Source: Micromonospora chaiyaphumensis (GTDB lineage Bacteria; Actinomycetota; Actinomycetes; Mycobacteriales; Micromonosporaceae). From it: a stretch of DNA of 64,000 bases. Both the position numbers and the translations under genes were made by a program. A model generated the notes under the pieces. That model did not search any database and was not told the DNA's origin. It saw nothing but the letters and a program-made list of their open reading frames with translations. The DNA lies in assembly GCF_900091435.1 (NCBI RefSeq), contig NZ_FMCS01000003.1, positions 372,001-436,000 on the forward strand. Reading direction: 5' to 3'. Shown one piece after another: positions 17,576 to 26,273 of this stretch. The first letter of the stretch is position 1, and every line of letters starts with the position of its first letter.

Positions 17576-18176
17576 CGAAACCCTGGACGAGGCTGCCGTG
17601 CAGGAGGCGGTACGCGCGCTAGAGGTGGCCGATTCGGTTCTGCGACCCCGCGAATGGCACGCATTGGATGACCAGCTTCTGCGCGAGCTAGTCATCCAGC
17701 GACTCAAAGGACTGGGTCGCCAGCTCATCGCGGTGACGCATGGCGAGGGCGGACCAGTGGAAGGCTACCTCAGCGGGTGGTCCGACGACGTGGTCCCGTA
17801 CCTTGTCCAACAACGCAAGGACCTTGAGCCTCACGACCTCGCGGTGCTCGCACTGATCTACCTGCACACCGAAATGCTGGGGCGGATCCTGGGCGAGGAT
17901 GTGCCGTCGGTCCTGCAACAGCTGGACGAGCACACCGGCGAAACCGGCCGAGATGTTGTGCGTGGTCAACGCCTCAGCGACAGCCTCGCTCGGCTTCGAG
18001 CACACCAGCTCATCAACCAGCGCAACCAACCGGGACCAGCCCTGCGCAGACTTAGCCCAGCTCAACGTCAACGCCTCGAAGACAACCTCGTCCTGCTCCT
18101 GAGACCGGACAGCATTTGGGCCCGAGACATACGCAGTGCACAGCAAACTAGCGACGGAGTTAAGGAGTCGCAGTGA
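17568..18176 (+). CDS. Kite-like subunit (MukE/JetB-type) of the SMC-like system
   Basis: This 202-residue helical protein has a central block (LEPHDLAVLALIYLHTEMLG) and a winged-helix-like end (LSDSLARLRAHQLINQRN, then RLSPAQRQRLEDNLVLLLRP). These recall MksE/JetB kite proteins, which bind the kleisin. It starts at ATG 17568 inside the preceding gene (8-base overlap, GGAG upstream), and its own TGA overlaps the GTG of the SMC gene. The family call is from pattern and operon position. Confidence 0.5.
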   Translation: MRDETLDEAAVQEAVRALEVADSVLRPREWHALDDQLLRELVIQRLKGLGRQLIAVTHGEGGPVEGYLSGWSDDVVPYLVQQRKDLEPHDLAVLALIYLHTEMLGRILGEDVPSVLQQLDEHTGETGRDVVRGQRLSDSLARLRAHQLINQRNQPGPALRRLSPAQRQRLEDNLVLLLRPDSIWARDIRSAQQTSDGVKESQ

Positions 18177-21100
18177 CCGTTCCGACACTACCGATCGACG
18201 TTGAGGACCTCGGTATCGTCGGGCCTCGACCACTGCGGGCCCTGCAACTCGTACGGATTGGCCGGCACACCAGCACCGCCATGCTAATCCCGCGAGACGG
18301 CATCTGGGTGGTCAGCGGACGGGGTCCCGAGACCGGCTCGAATGGCGCAGGGAAGACGGTGCTTCTCGGTGCAATGTCGCTTCACAACGGTGATCCCCAA
18401 TGGCGCGGCGATAACGGCGTAGGCCCTAGCGCCGCGAGGCTTCTATTCGACCACAATCGCGCCCGCGTGGGCGACGTACGGTATGCCGACGCGCCGCACG
18501 GCTACATCGCCGGGGTGTACCTTCATCCGGATAGGCTCGATGACGCTGTCACCGTATGGATGCGCATAGAGCGGCACTCCAGCACTTACATTCAGGTGCG
18601 TTGGAGTCGAGGCATCCTTCTCGTTGAAGGCGACAGTGAAGAGGCAAGAGTCGCTCGGGCCAACCACGTCTGGAGCAACCTCCGAGAGAACGAGCCACTG
18701 ACGGTCACAACCTACGCCGAGCGACTCTTCGGAAAAACACCGCGTTGCGTCGCCTATATTAGAGCTCGGGGAAGTGAAGAAAACCAGGACCGTGGTCTCC
18801 TTGCCTTGGGGCAGAGGCCGTTCCGGCCCAAGGATCTTGCGACGCAGGTCATCACGCTAGCTGGTAAACTCCAAGCGGTAGAGAACGAACGGAAGTTCCG
18901 CCAAGACCTCGACGCCAGCGAGTCACAGCTCGCGAGCAAGAAGGCGGATCATCAATTCCAGTATCAGCGAGAGGAACAAGAGTTACGTGACATCGGAGCC
19001 AGGAGAACCTCTCGTAAGCTCCTCCAAAATGCGGCCGAATCATGGCAGTTGTACCTCACGTTGGGCACGCTGGTGGCCAATAGTAACTCCGAGGATCTCG
19101 CACACAAGATCACCAAGCTCGAAAGCGATATCAATGACAAGAAGCAAGAAATCGCAAATGCGGAAGGCGAACTCTCAAATCTGCCGTCGCGCGAAGACCT
19201 TTTTCGAGAACTCGACAACGCGCGAAAAACTCATGGTGCGGCCGAGCGAGCCAAAGAAGACCTTCTAAAAGAGTCTGGCAGTATTGCAACCAAACTGACC
19301 GGCTGTGAAGAGAAAATCAGGAACCTGCGCAAAGCGGCGGCGCTCGCACCTGGACTCTCCGTGCCCGACGCCGAACTCAAGCTGGATGAGGCCCGCAGAG
19401 CGGGCCGAACGGCAGACCGACAAGCAGAGCGCGTACAAGAGTCTATCGAAAATGCCGGCCTGCGTTTCGAAGAGCTTCGCGCTGGTCGGGGCGGCCCCGC
19501 CGGGCCGGCGCTCAGTGCACTGGGCGCCGAACACATCGCCGCTGTGTCAGTGATCGACGTCGTAACTCTGGACGATGACGCCCGCGCACATTGGGAGGCC
19601 CGCCTGAGCCCGTACGCCAATGCGGTTGTCGTTGCGCGAGCAGATCACCAGCGTGCTCGAGCTGTCCTCGCCGACCACCCAGGTACGCCCCTCCTGGTGG
19701 TCGGCGACAAGGAGAATCTTGTTACCGCGAAGGCACAACCGGGCGAAGACGGCATCCTTACACGCTTCCTGCAAGAGCTTGAAAGACGGACGCGCGCCGA
19801 CGGACCGGACTGGATCACCGACCCGGGCCTCGCACTCGAAATACCTGGCGGATACGACATCCCACTAACCGATCGTCAGGCGGCAGTCCAAGCCGTGGAG
19901 AAGGAACTCGCTGGGCTCAAGGCCGAACTAGAGGTTGCGGAGCAGGCACAAAGAGAGGCCGAAGAGCGCCTCACCACAGCTACTAATCAACTGACCGCCG
20001 CCAAGGCGACGGTTGAACTTGCGGTTGCAGAAGCCGAGCTGGACGCTCTCCAGAGCCGTGAGAGAGAGCTGGCGGGACTGGTCGATGAGGCAAAGGAACG
20101 TGAGTCGTCCGCCGCGGATGTAAGCCGGGACGCCGACGACAAATATAAGAACGTGGACAAAGAACGGCGGGAACTCGGCGCCAAGATCCGCCAGCTGAGA
20201 TCGGACCAAACAGGCTGCCTGGGAGAGCTGCTCGAAAGGGTGGCGGTGGTGCGCGAGCAGGGCCGCATCCAAAAAGGCGTCGTGGACCGTTGGCGGCAAG
20301 CTGCTGAACTCGCCGACCTGCGCCGTGCAAGCCTCGATATCGCCAATGCGGCGATTACGCTGGACGACTCCACCCGTGATGCATACTTCCATGAAGCGCG
20401 CAGCGTTTTGCGGCAAGCGATCGAGGCGGTCCTTGGCAATACAAGCGACAGCTTGCGCGTCGCCGGCCCTAGCGCGGACTCTGTCCCGGCCGGCTCTGAC
20501 GAGCTCCATGCGGGCTTGAACTCCCGACTGCATACCCTCCATAAGTGGTGTGATGACTCTCGGGCACTCACTGAGTCCGTCAGGCCATTTGACGGGGTCT
20601 CCAGACCCCTCCGCGCCTGGCTTGACTGGTACGGGGTCGAGGACGATGTCAGAGAGGAGCAGATCCTCGCTAACCGTAAGAAGAACGAACGCGAGATAGA
20701 AGCGGCCGAAACTCAGACCGCCGAGACTCGCCGGTGGATCAACAGTCTCCGTGACAATCAGATCGCAATCATCACGCAGTCATTCCGCGACATCGAATCC
20801 AAGCTCAACGAACTGTTGGCTGCCGTTCATCGGGATCCCGTTTCCTTGCGTCCAAGGTACTCGGATCTTAATGACACAAGCCAGCCACTGCGATGGGAAC
20901 TTCATCCGCAATGGCTGCCGCCCGGCGCAAAGCCGGTCGAATACTCGAACCCGCCCAATACGGCCGAGTTGATTATCCTCCACACTCTTCTGGCCACCGC
21001 TTCGCTCGTCGCTGCGACAAGCCCTCAAGGCCGCATGCTAATTCTTGACGAGTCAGGCAATAACCTCGACGGCCCAAACTTAACTCGGGTGTCGGCGGTG

Positions 21101-21391
21101 CTTCAGCAGGTGGCGAAGAGATATGGATTGACCGTTGTTCTCGCCTGCCAGGATCTCTACACCGATCGCGTTGCCCGTCACGGTGCCGCGATGATCCAGC
21201 TGCTGCGTCCCTCGCCAAGAGACCCGCTGAACGCCCCTCCCGCTGTCAGCCACGGGGACGAAGAAGCCGCGGTACTGGAGGCCTTCCTGCCGTACCTCAA
21301 CCTCGGGCGGCCCGAAGGAACAGCCACTAGCGTTGAGGGGTCCCCGTATTCGGGCACTCCTCGTCGCGGCGACGATGTGGCGGTGCGCTGA
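18173..21391 (+). CDS. SMC/MukB-like coiled-coil ATPase (JetC-type)
   Basis: This 1072-residue protein has an N-terminal ATPase half with Walker A GSNGAGKT at 55-62. A long Glu/Lys/Arg-rich coiled coil (about 220-400) leads to a globular hinge-like insert (~435-570, beginning ALSALGAEHIAAVSVIDV). A second coiled coil spans about 575-720, and the C-terminal half has Walker B RMLILDES near 954-961. These are the marks of SMC/Rad50/MukB proteins. AAGGAG precedes GTG 18173. In Wadjet systems JetC loads onto and extrudes plasmid DNA, and JetD cuts it. Here no JetD gene follows; insertion-sequence remnants begin within 200 bases of the stop. Confidence 0.8.
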   Translation: MTVPTLPIDVEDLGIVGPRPLRALQLVRIGRHTSTAMLIPRDGIWVVSGRGPETGSNGAGKTVLLGAMSLHNGDPQWRGDNGVGPSAARLLFDHNRARVGDVRYADAPHGYIAGVYLHPDRLDDAVTVWMRIERHSSTYIQVRWSRGILLVEGDSEEARVARANHVWSNLRENEPLTVTTYAERLFGKTPRCVAYIRARGSEENQDRGLLALGQRPFRPKDLATQVITLAGKLQAVENERKFRQDLDASESQLASKKADHQFQYQREEQELRDIGARRTSRKLLQNAAESWQLYLTLGTLVANSNSEDLAHKITKLESDINDKKQEIANAEGELSNLPSREDLFRELDNARKTHGAAERAKEDLLKESGSIATKLTGCEEKIRNLRKAAALAPGLSVPDAELKLDEARRAGRTADRQAERVQESIENAGLRFEELRAGRGGPAGPALSALGAEHIAAVSVIDVVTLDDDARAHWEARLSPYANAVVVARADHQRARAVLADHPGTPLLVVGDKENLVTAKAQPGEDGILTRFLQELERRTRADGPDWITDPGLALEIPGGYDIPLTDRQAAVQAVEKELAGLKAELEVAEQAQREAEERLTTATNQLTAAKATVELAVAEAELDALQSRERELAGLVDEAKERESSAADVSRDADDKYKNVDKERRELGAKIRQLRSDQTGCLGELLERVAVVREQGRIQKGVVDRWRQAAELADLRRASLDIANAAITLDDSTRDAYFHEARSVLRQAIEAVLGNTSDSLRVAGPSADSVPAGSDELHAGLNSRLHTLHKWCDDSRALTESVRPFDGVSRPLRAWLDWYGVEDDVREEQILANRKKNEREIEAAETQTAETRRWINSLRDNQIAIITQSFRDIESKLNELLAAVHRDPVSLRPRYSDLNDTSQPLRWELHPQWLPPGAKPVEYSNPPNTAELIILHTLLATASLVAATSPQGRMLILDESGNNLDGPNLTRVSAVLQQVAKRYGLTVVLACQDLYTDRVARHGAAMIQLLRPSPRDPLNAPPAVSHGDEEAAVLEAFLPYLNLGRPEGTATSVEGSPYSGTPRRGDDVAVR

Positions 21392-21546
21392 AGTTGGCTT
21401 CGGTGGAGCTGCTGCCCGGTAACCGAGATCGAGTGGACGGCAGTCCGCGCTGCCGCGGGTGAGACGATCGTCAACCCAGGGTTCGGAACGTGGAAGCGCA
21501 GCGCGCGACAGGTTCGAGGAGAGCATTGGTCGACCCACCATGTGTC

Positions 21547-21563
21547 GCGGGTTCGAACCCCGC
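21547..21563 (+). other. tRNA T-arm-like remnant
   Basis: GCGGG-TTCGAAC-CCCGC forms a perfect 5-bp stem with a 7-base T-loop. Upstream, an imperfect anticodon-like stem (ATTGG/ACCAT) can be drawn, but no acceptor or D stem pairs, so it is not a functional tRNA. It sits exactly where the IS110-type homology ends. It resembles the T arm of the tRNA-Gly at 57233, so it may mark an old tRNA-linked integration site. Confidence 0.4.
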
Positions 21564-21572
21564 CCGGGATCC

Positions 21573-21775
21573 CAGGTCGCGCGCCAGGCCGACGCCGTAG
21601 CTGCCAGTGCCCTCGATCCAGATCGACCGCAGGGGACCGTGTTCGCTCATCCAGACCAGCAGAGCCCGGTAGCCGGCCACCGTAGTGGGGAACTGGCGGT
21701 GGCCGAGCATCCGGCCGATCTCGTCGATGACAACGGCGGTGGGGTGTCGGCGTGGGTGTCGACGCCGCCGATGAC
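21573..21775 (-). pseudogene. IS110-family transposase, N-terminal remnant
   Basis: The minus strand reads VIGGVDTHAD in one frame, then changes frame to AVVIDEIGRMLGHRQFPTT, GYRALLVWM and IEGTGSYGVGLARDL. These match the N-terminal DEDD catalytic region of IS110-family transposases (the first Asp lies in GVDTHAD). The C-terminal half is absent; homology stops at the tRNA-like scrap. The frameshift and truncation make it inactive. Confidence 0.8.
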
Positions 21776-21792
21776 TTCGTACTGGTGGACTG

Positions 21793-23073
21793 ACGAACGG
21801 TGTAACTCCTGATCAAGAAGCAGCACCTGATGTCCGATGGATCGATGGTCGCCGTGGATACTGCCGCGGTGGCGATGAACGGGCCGGGACGACCGGCGGA
21901 GGGTGTCGACGCGGAGCTGATCGCCCAGCTGGTGGAGCAGGCCCGTGCGGCGGGTCTGCAGCTGACCGGCGACGGTGGTCTGCTGCAGCAGCTCACGAAG
22001 CGGGTCCTGGAATCAGCGCTCGAGGGTGAGATCACCGGTCACCTGGGCTATGACAAGGGCGACCCGCGCGACCGGGACGGGTCCTTCGGGCCGCAGATCG
22101 TCAAGGAGAGGCAGCGCCGACTGTCTGGCGTGGACGACATGGTGATTTCGCTGTCGGCCAAGGTTCTGACCACGGGCGAGATCCAGGCCCATCTGGCCGA
22201 GGTCTACGGCGCCGAGGTGTCGCGGCAGACGATCTCGACGATCACCGACAAAGTGATCGAGGGCATGACCGAGTGGCAGAACCGGCCCCCTGGACCCGGT
22301 CTACCCGGTGATCTTCCTGGATGCGGTGCACGTGAAGATCCGCGACGGGAAGGTCGCCAACCGGCCTATCTACCTGGCCCTGGCAGTCAAGGTCGAGGGC
22401 ACCCGGGACATCCTGGGCCTGTGGGCCGGTGACGGCGGCGAGGGCGCCAAGTTCTGGCTGCAGGTCCTCACCGAGTTGAAGAACCGCGGCGTCGCGGACG
22501 CGTGCATCGTGGTCTGCGACGGGCTCAAAGGGCTGCCCGACGCAATCGGCGAGGTGTGGTCGGAAGCGGTCGTGCAAACCTGCGTGATCCACCTGCTGCG
22601 AGCCTCGTTCCGGTATGCCGGACGGCAGCACTGGGACATCACCGCCAAGGCTCTCAAGCCCGTCTACACCGCGCCGACCGAGTCGGCTGCCCGAGCCCGG
22701 TTCGCCGAGTTCACCGAGGCTTGGGCGGGAAGTATCCGGCGATCATTCGGTTGTGGGAGCAGGCATGGGCGGAGTTCGTACCGTTCCTCGCCTTCGACGC
22801 CGAGGTCCGCACCGTCGTCTGCTCCACCAACGCCATCGAGAGCGTCAACGCCCGCATCCGCCGGGGAGTCCGCGCCCGCGGGCACTTCCCGAACGAGGCC
22901 GCCGCGCTCAAGTGCGTCTACCTCGCGGTGATGAGCCTCGACCCCACAGGGCAGGGTCGCCGGCGGTGGACAATGCGCTGGAAACCAGCCCTGAACGCCT
23001 TCGACATCGCCTTCGAAGGACGCCTATCCGCAGGCCGCAAGTAGACGTCAGCATCCCGGGTTACACCGTTCGT
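21793..23073 (+). mobile_element. Degenerate IS256-family insertion sequence
   Basis: Terminal inverted repeats of 14 bases mark the element: ACGAACGGTGTAAC at 21793-21806 and its complement at 23060-23073. They enclose a broken Mutator/IS256-type transposase gene. The left end lies 18 bases from the IS110 remnant, and the right end is about 80 bases before the sensor kinase gene. I could not identify a clean target-site duplication. Confidence 0.85.
21830..23044 (+). pseudogene. IS256-family transposase with two frameshifts and a deletion
   Basis: Frame one (21830 to ~22290) encodes ELIAQLVEQARAAGLQLTG through TISTITDKVIEGMTEWQ. It then shifts to VIFLDAVHVKIRDGKVANRP (DDE Asp in FLDAVHVK), and near 22725 shifts again to KYPAIIRLWEQAWAEFVPFL through NAIESVNARIRRGVRARGHFPNE and ends at 23044. 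Compared with the family, about 30 residues are missing between GYDKGDP and RDRDGSF. The gene cannot make an active transposase. Confidence 0.88.
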
Positions 23074-23153
23074 TCGACAGACCCCGCGATGACATGGTCC
23101 GGTCCTCGCGTGGCTCCACTGTCGCCGATGGTCGGCACGGTGGACGCTGATGC

Positions 23154-26100
23154 GTGACCGGTAAACGGCTTCTACGGTGGGGCGCGGATGCGATGAGGCT
23201 GACCGTGGGCCTCGACCAGGTTGTCACGCTGGCACGTTCCTGGAAGGGTTGGCGCGTGACACACGGTCTTCCGCCAATTGTGGCGCTGCCGTCCACGGTC
23301 GTCGAGACGGACGTTTGGCCGCTGCTCTCGAAAGCGATTGGCGGCGACGGGGACGGCCTCACCGTCGGCCAGCGCCGCTGGCTGACGGTCGCGAGGCATC
23401 ATTCCTCGGCCCTGTACGAGAGCCGCGAGCTATCACCGGTCGTGTCGCCGTCGTGCCTGTCGTTACTGGAGAACGTAGGCAAGTCTGTGTTGGATCTCGA
23501 GTTGACAATGGCGATCGGTGGTCGTGCGGAAGGGTGGGATGTTGCGCGACGAGACGCTGTGAAGGCTCGCGTGATCTCGTCCGCTCGTCGCATCCTCGCC
23601 GATCGCCTCGGCGTTGCCGATCACGGCCTGTTTGGCTCTGGTGAGCGGCAGATGTTGCTTCAGCAGGTAGCACGCGGTCAGGTGGCCCGCAGTTACGAGG
23701 CGGTCGCGTTGCAGTTGCTCGGCTGGTGGTCGCTCCTTCTAGCGGGTCGCCGAATCCGGGCGCTCGTTCATGATATCTATTCCGTTCAGGCATCGGCAGC
23801 AGAGGATATCCGCGACTGGCGAAGCATCTTCGAAAAGAACTTCAGCAGACTGTCGCCGGAATACTCGGTTACCGAAGTCGGTCCGGACCATTCCCGGAGT
23901 TTCGAGGTGTTGCTGACGACAAGGGATGGGCGATCAGCAGTTGGCGCTGGTCAGCGAAAGAAGCAAGCGGTTCAACGTGCCTGTCAGGCATACCTCGTAG
24001 CCCATGCGCAGGGTCTGCTTAATCGGGCAGAGCCAGCTGGCTCATCCGCCCTACCCCGCACGGACGGTCGTGCCTTGCCTATCTACACTGAACACCGCCG
24101 TTTGGCGCGCGAGTTCGGAAGCTCTGATCCGTATCTCTTCGCGAAGGCCCTCACCCACTCCTCCTGGGTGTACGAGAACATCTCTCGTGGTGATACCCGA
24201 TTGGACAGCAATGCGGTGTTGGCGAACTTGGGAAGCGCGGTGCTTGCGACGTGCTTCACTCGCACCAGGGCTAGTTATTTGCTGAACACCAGCGGCAAGC
24301 CTGACCCCGATATCTCGTTAACCCTCACACTGCCAGATAGCGACCTTCGCCCACTAGCCGCGGCACTCGGACTACCCGCTGCGGCGCTGTTGGGTGCAGG
24401 GCAGCGGACAGTGGGAGTGAGTGACGAAATGGCTGCGAATTTCGTGCAGGCAACGTTGGCGGCAGCCTTCGTGCAGGCACCTGAATGGTCTGTTTTTGAA
24501 AGCCGTCTTCCTGTAGTTGTTTCGCGGTTTCTGCTTGAGCAGAGCAGTCGGTCGCTGCTCGATCCGGTTACGCTCATGCAGGAGTTGGCTGCCGAACTGC
24601 AGTTCACGTGGCAAGAGGATAGTGACAAAACAGGCCCCGACCATCGCTCTGAGTATCAGGTCACGGTCCGTCTGATTGCTGGCGACTCGGTGGTCACGGC
24701 GGCTGGCTGCGGGCCTAGCCTAAAATCTGCCCGAAAGCAAGCAGCGCAGACGGTACTCGACGCGGACCATCTGCGTACCGGCGATGCAGTAGAGGGTGAC
24801 CGCGACGATATCGCACGCCTTCTTATAGAACGGCAACTCGCCGCGCTGGCCACGCGTCGATCGCGCTGGCAGCAGTTGCAGCGGCGAAACGCTCTTGGCG
24901 CCAGGTACGTTGCAGCTGGCCAGTGGGAGAGTTTTGGGCGCTGGAATCTCGAGATGCTGCGCGCAATTCCAGTAACCTCAACGCCGCCGCCCGATGCCCT
25001 AGAAACTCTTGCTGAATATTATGGCGATGCGGTGCGACGTACACAAGCTCGACCGCAATTCGCTGCGACGCTCACTCAGGTCGTTGATTGGATTCGGTCG
25101 ACCGAAGAGGACGACAGGATTGTCCTTCAGGATCGTTCATGGAATGGACTTTTGGCCCTATCCGCTGCGCAAGCCGTGTGGCTTTCCCCGAACGATGAGG
25201 CAGATCTCGTTCAAGTTCTCCAGGACTGGGCGCTGTTGAACAAGAAACATTTTGCTGTAGGTGTTGACGCTCCAACGGACGTAGCACCGGTCGACAAGCG
25301 ATCGGCAGCGGCCATCCTGCGGATTTTGCAACAGTCGACGCCGGCAGCCCTCGGCCCGCGGGCACCGGTACGCGCCAGCCTGTCCTCCGGCCCGGCAGGG
25401 CATGTCGTTCGCCTTCTCGCAGAGCACAACTGGACACGTGATCCTCTGGAGTCACCAGTTATCGCTTTGGTGTGCGAGACAACACCATACATCACTGTGG
25501 CACGCGCCGGTCGTGAGGTCCGCATTAAGATCGGGAACCGCACCCCGACGTCCTCAGGGGGCTGGCTGTGGGCGGCAGCCAGACAGGCGTACAACGTCGA
25601 CGACTACGACCACGAACTCGGTGCGCTCATCCACAACCTCAAGAACGAAGTCACGGCAGCGCGTGTGGCCCTAAACAGCTCGACGACGACGCGCACCCAA
25701 CGCCGAGAGGCGGACCTAGCCGCCAGTAAGCACCTCGACGCAGCCATGACTATCGCGAGCCGGCTTGCCGACGTCGACATGCTGTACACCTCCGCGGCAG
25801 GCGGTACCGCTGACTTGGCTATGTTCCTTCGAAGCTACACAGGCGACCTCATCCGGACCCTCCCGCCAACAGTCCGCGTGATCCCCCCGACGACGCCACC
25901 AGCCGTCGTAGCGGTCAGCGGAAGCGTCCTACGGGGTTTACTCGACAACCTTGTCAAAAATGCGGTCGAGGCTATGCACAACGAAGGAGATCTCGCCTTC
26001 GACTACACCGTGGTGTCCGGTGACAACCTCGTTCTCTTGGAGGTGCGGGACACCGGGCCAGGGCTACCGCCGCAAGTCATCCAGGCTCTTAGATCTGGAG

Positions 26101-26273
26101 CCTCGGTCCCGAGCAGCAAGCGTCACGGAAGCGGACTCGGCCTTCCAAGCGTAATGCGCGTCCTGCGTCGGCTTGGCGGCGACTTGCAGCCACTCGACAC
26201 CACCGCAGGGGGGTGGCTGGTCGCCTTGCCGCTTACTTTGCCCACCGAAGAGGAGAACTCGCCACGTGACTGA
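23154..26273 (+). CDS. Histidine kinase fused to dsRBDs and a pseudo-RNase III domain
   Basis: This 1039-residue protein has domains I read in this order. An unknown helical N-terminus (1-215) is followed by a dsRNA-binding domain at ~224-287 (PEYSVTEVGPDHSRSFEV, GAGQRKKQAVQRAC). An RNase III-like domain spans ~308-465 (FAKALTHSSW, LANLGSAVL), and a second dsRBD lies at ~469-540 (GPDHRSEYQVTV, SLKSARKQAAQTVL). After a ~280-residue linker comes a histidine kinase: H827 in IHNLKNEV, N-box DNLVKNAVEAM, DTGPG at 966-970, and GSGLGL. RNase III acids are replaced (LGDAVL is LGSAVL; ADxxEA is ANFVQA), so it should bind but not cut. GTG 23154 is used; ATG 23193 with GGTGGGG upstream is equally good. 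It overlaps the regulator gene by 8 bases. Confidence 0.8.
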   Translation: MTGKRLLRWGADAMRLTVGLDQVVTLARSWKGWRVTHGLPPIVALPSTVVETDVWPLLSKAIGGDGDGLTVGQRRWLTVARHHSSALYESRELSPVVSPSCLSLLENVGKSVLDLELTMAIGGRAEGWDVARRDAVKARVISSARRILADRLGVADHGLFGSGERQMLLQQVARGQVARSYEAVALQLLGWWSLLLAGRRIRALVHDIYSVQASAAEDIRDWRSIFEKNFSRLSPEYSVTEVGPDHSRSFEVLLTTRDGRSAVGAGQRKKQAVQRACQAYLVAHAQGLLNRAEPAGSSALPRTDGRALPIYTEHRRLAREFGSSDPYLFAKALTHSSWVYENISRGDTRLDSNAVLANLGSAVLATCFTRTRASYLLNTSGKPDPDISLTLTLPDSDLRPLAAALGLPAAALLGAGQRTVGVSDEMAANFVQATLAAAFVQAPEWSVFESRLPVVVSRFLLEQSSRSLLDPVTLMQELAAELQFTWQEDSDKTGPDHRSEYQVTVRLIAGDSVVTAAGCGPSLKSARKQAAQTVLDADHLRTGDAVEGDRDDIARLLIERQLAALATRRSRWQQLQRRNALGARYVAAGQWESFGRWNLEMLRAIPVTSTPPPDALETLAEYYGDAVRRTQARPQFAATLTQVVDWIRSTEEDDRIVLQDRSWNGLLALSAAQAVWLSPNDEADLVQVLQDWALLNKKHFAVGVDAPTDVAPVDKRSAAAILRILQQSTPAALGPRAPVRASLSSGPAGHVVRLLAEHNWTRDPLESPVIALVCETTPYITVARAGREVRIKIGNRTPTSSGGWLWAAARQAYNVDDYDHELGALIHNLKNEVTAARVALNSSTTTRTQRREADLAASKHLDAAMTIASRLADVDMLYTSAAGGTADLAMFLRSYTGDLIRTLPPTVRVIPPTTPPAVVAVSGSVLRGLLDNLVKNAVEAMHNEGDLAFDYTVVSGDNLVLLEVRDTGPGLPPQVIQALRSGASVPSSKRHGSGLGLPSVMRVLRRLGGDLQPLDTTAGGWLVALPLTLPTEEENSPRD

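Noticed and set aside
15765..21391. Lamassu or plain RecF/Rad50 repair system
   Set aside because: The gene order kleisin-like, small, small, SMC with overlaps fits MukBEF/Wadjet better. No LmuA-type effector or Mre11-type nuclease is present.
21481..21580. Functional tRNA gene at the T-arm-like hairpin
   Set aside because: No acceptor or D stem can be paired upstream, and the anticodon stem is broken, so it is at most a remnant.
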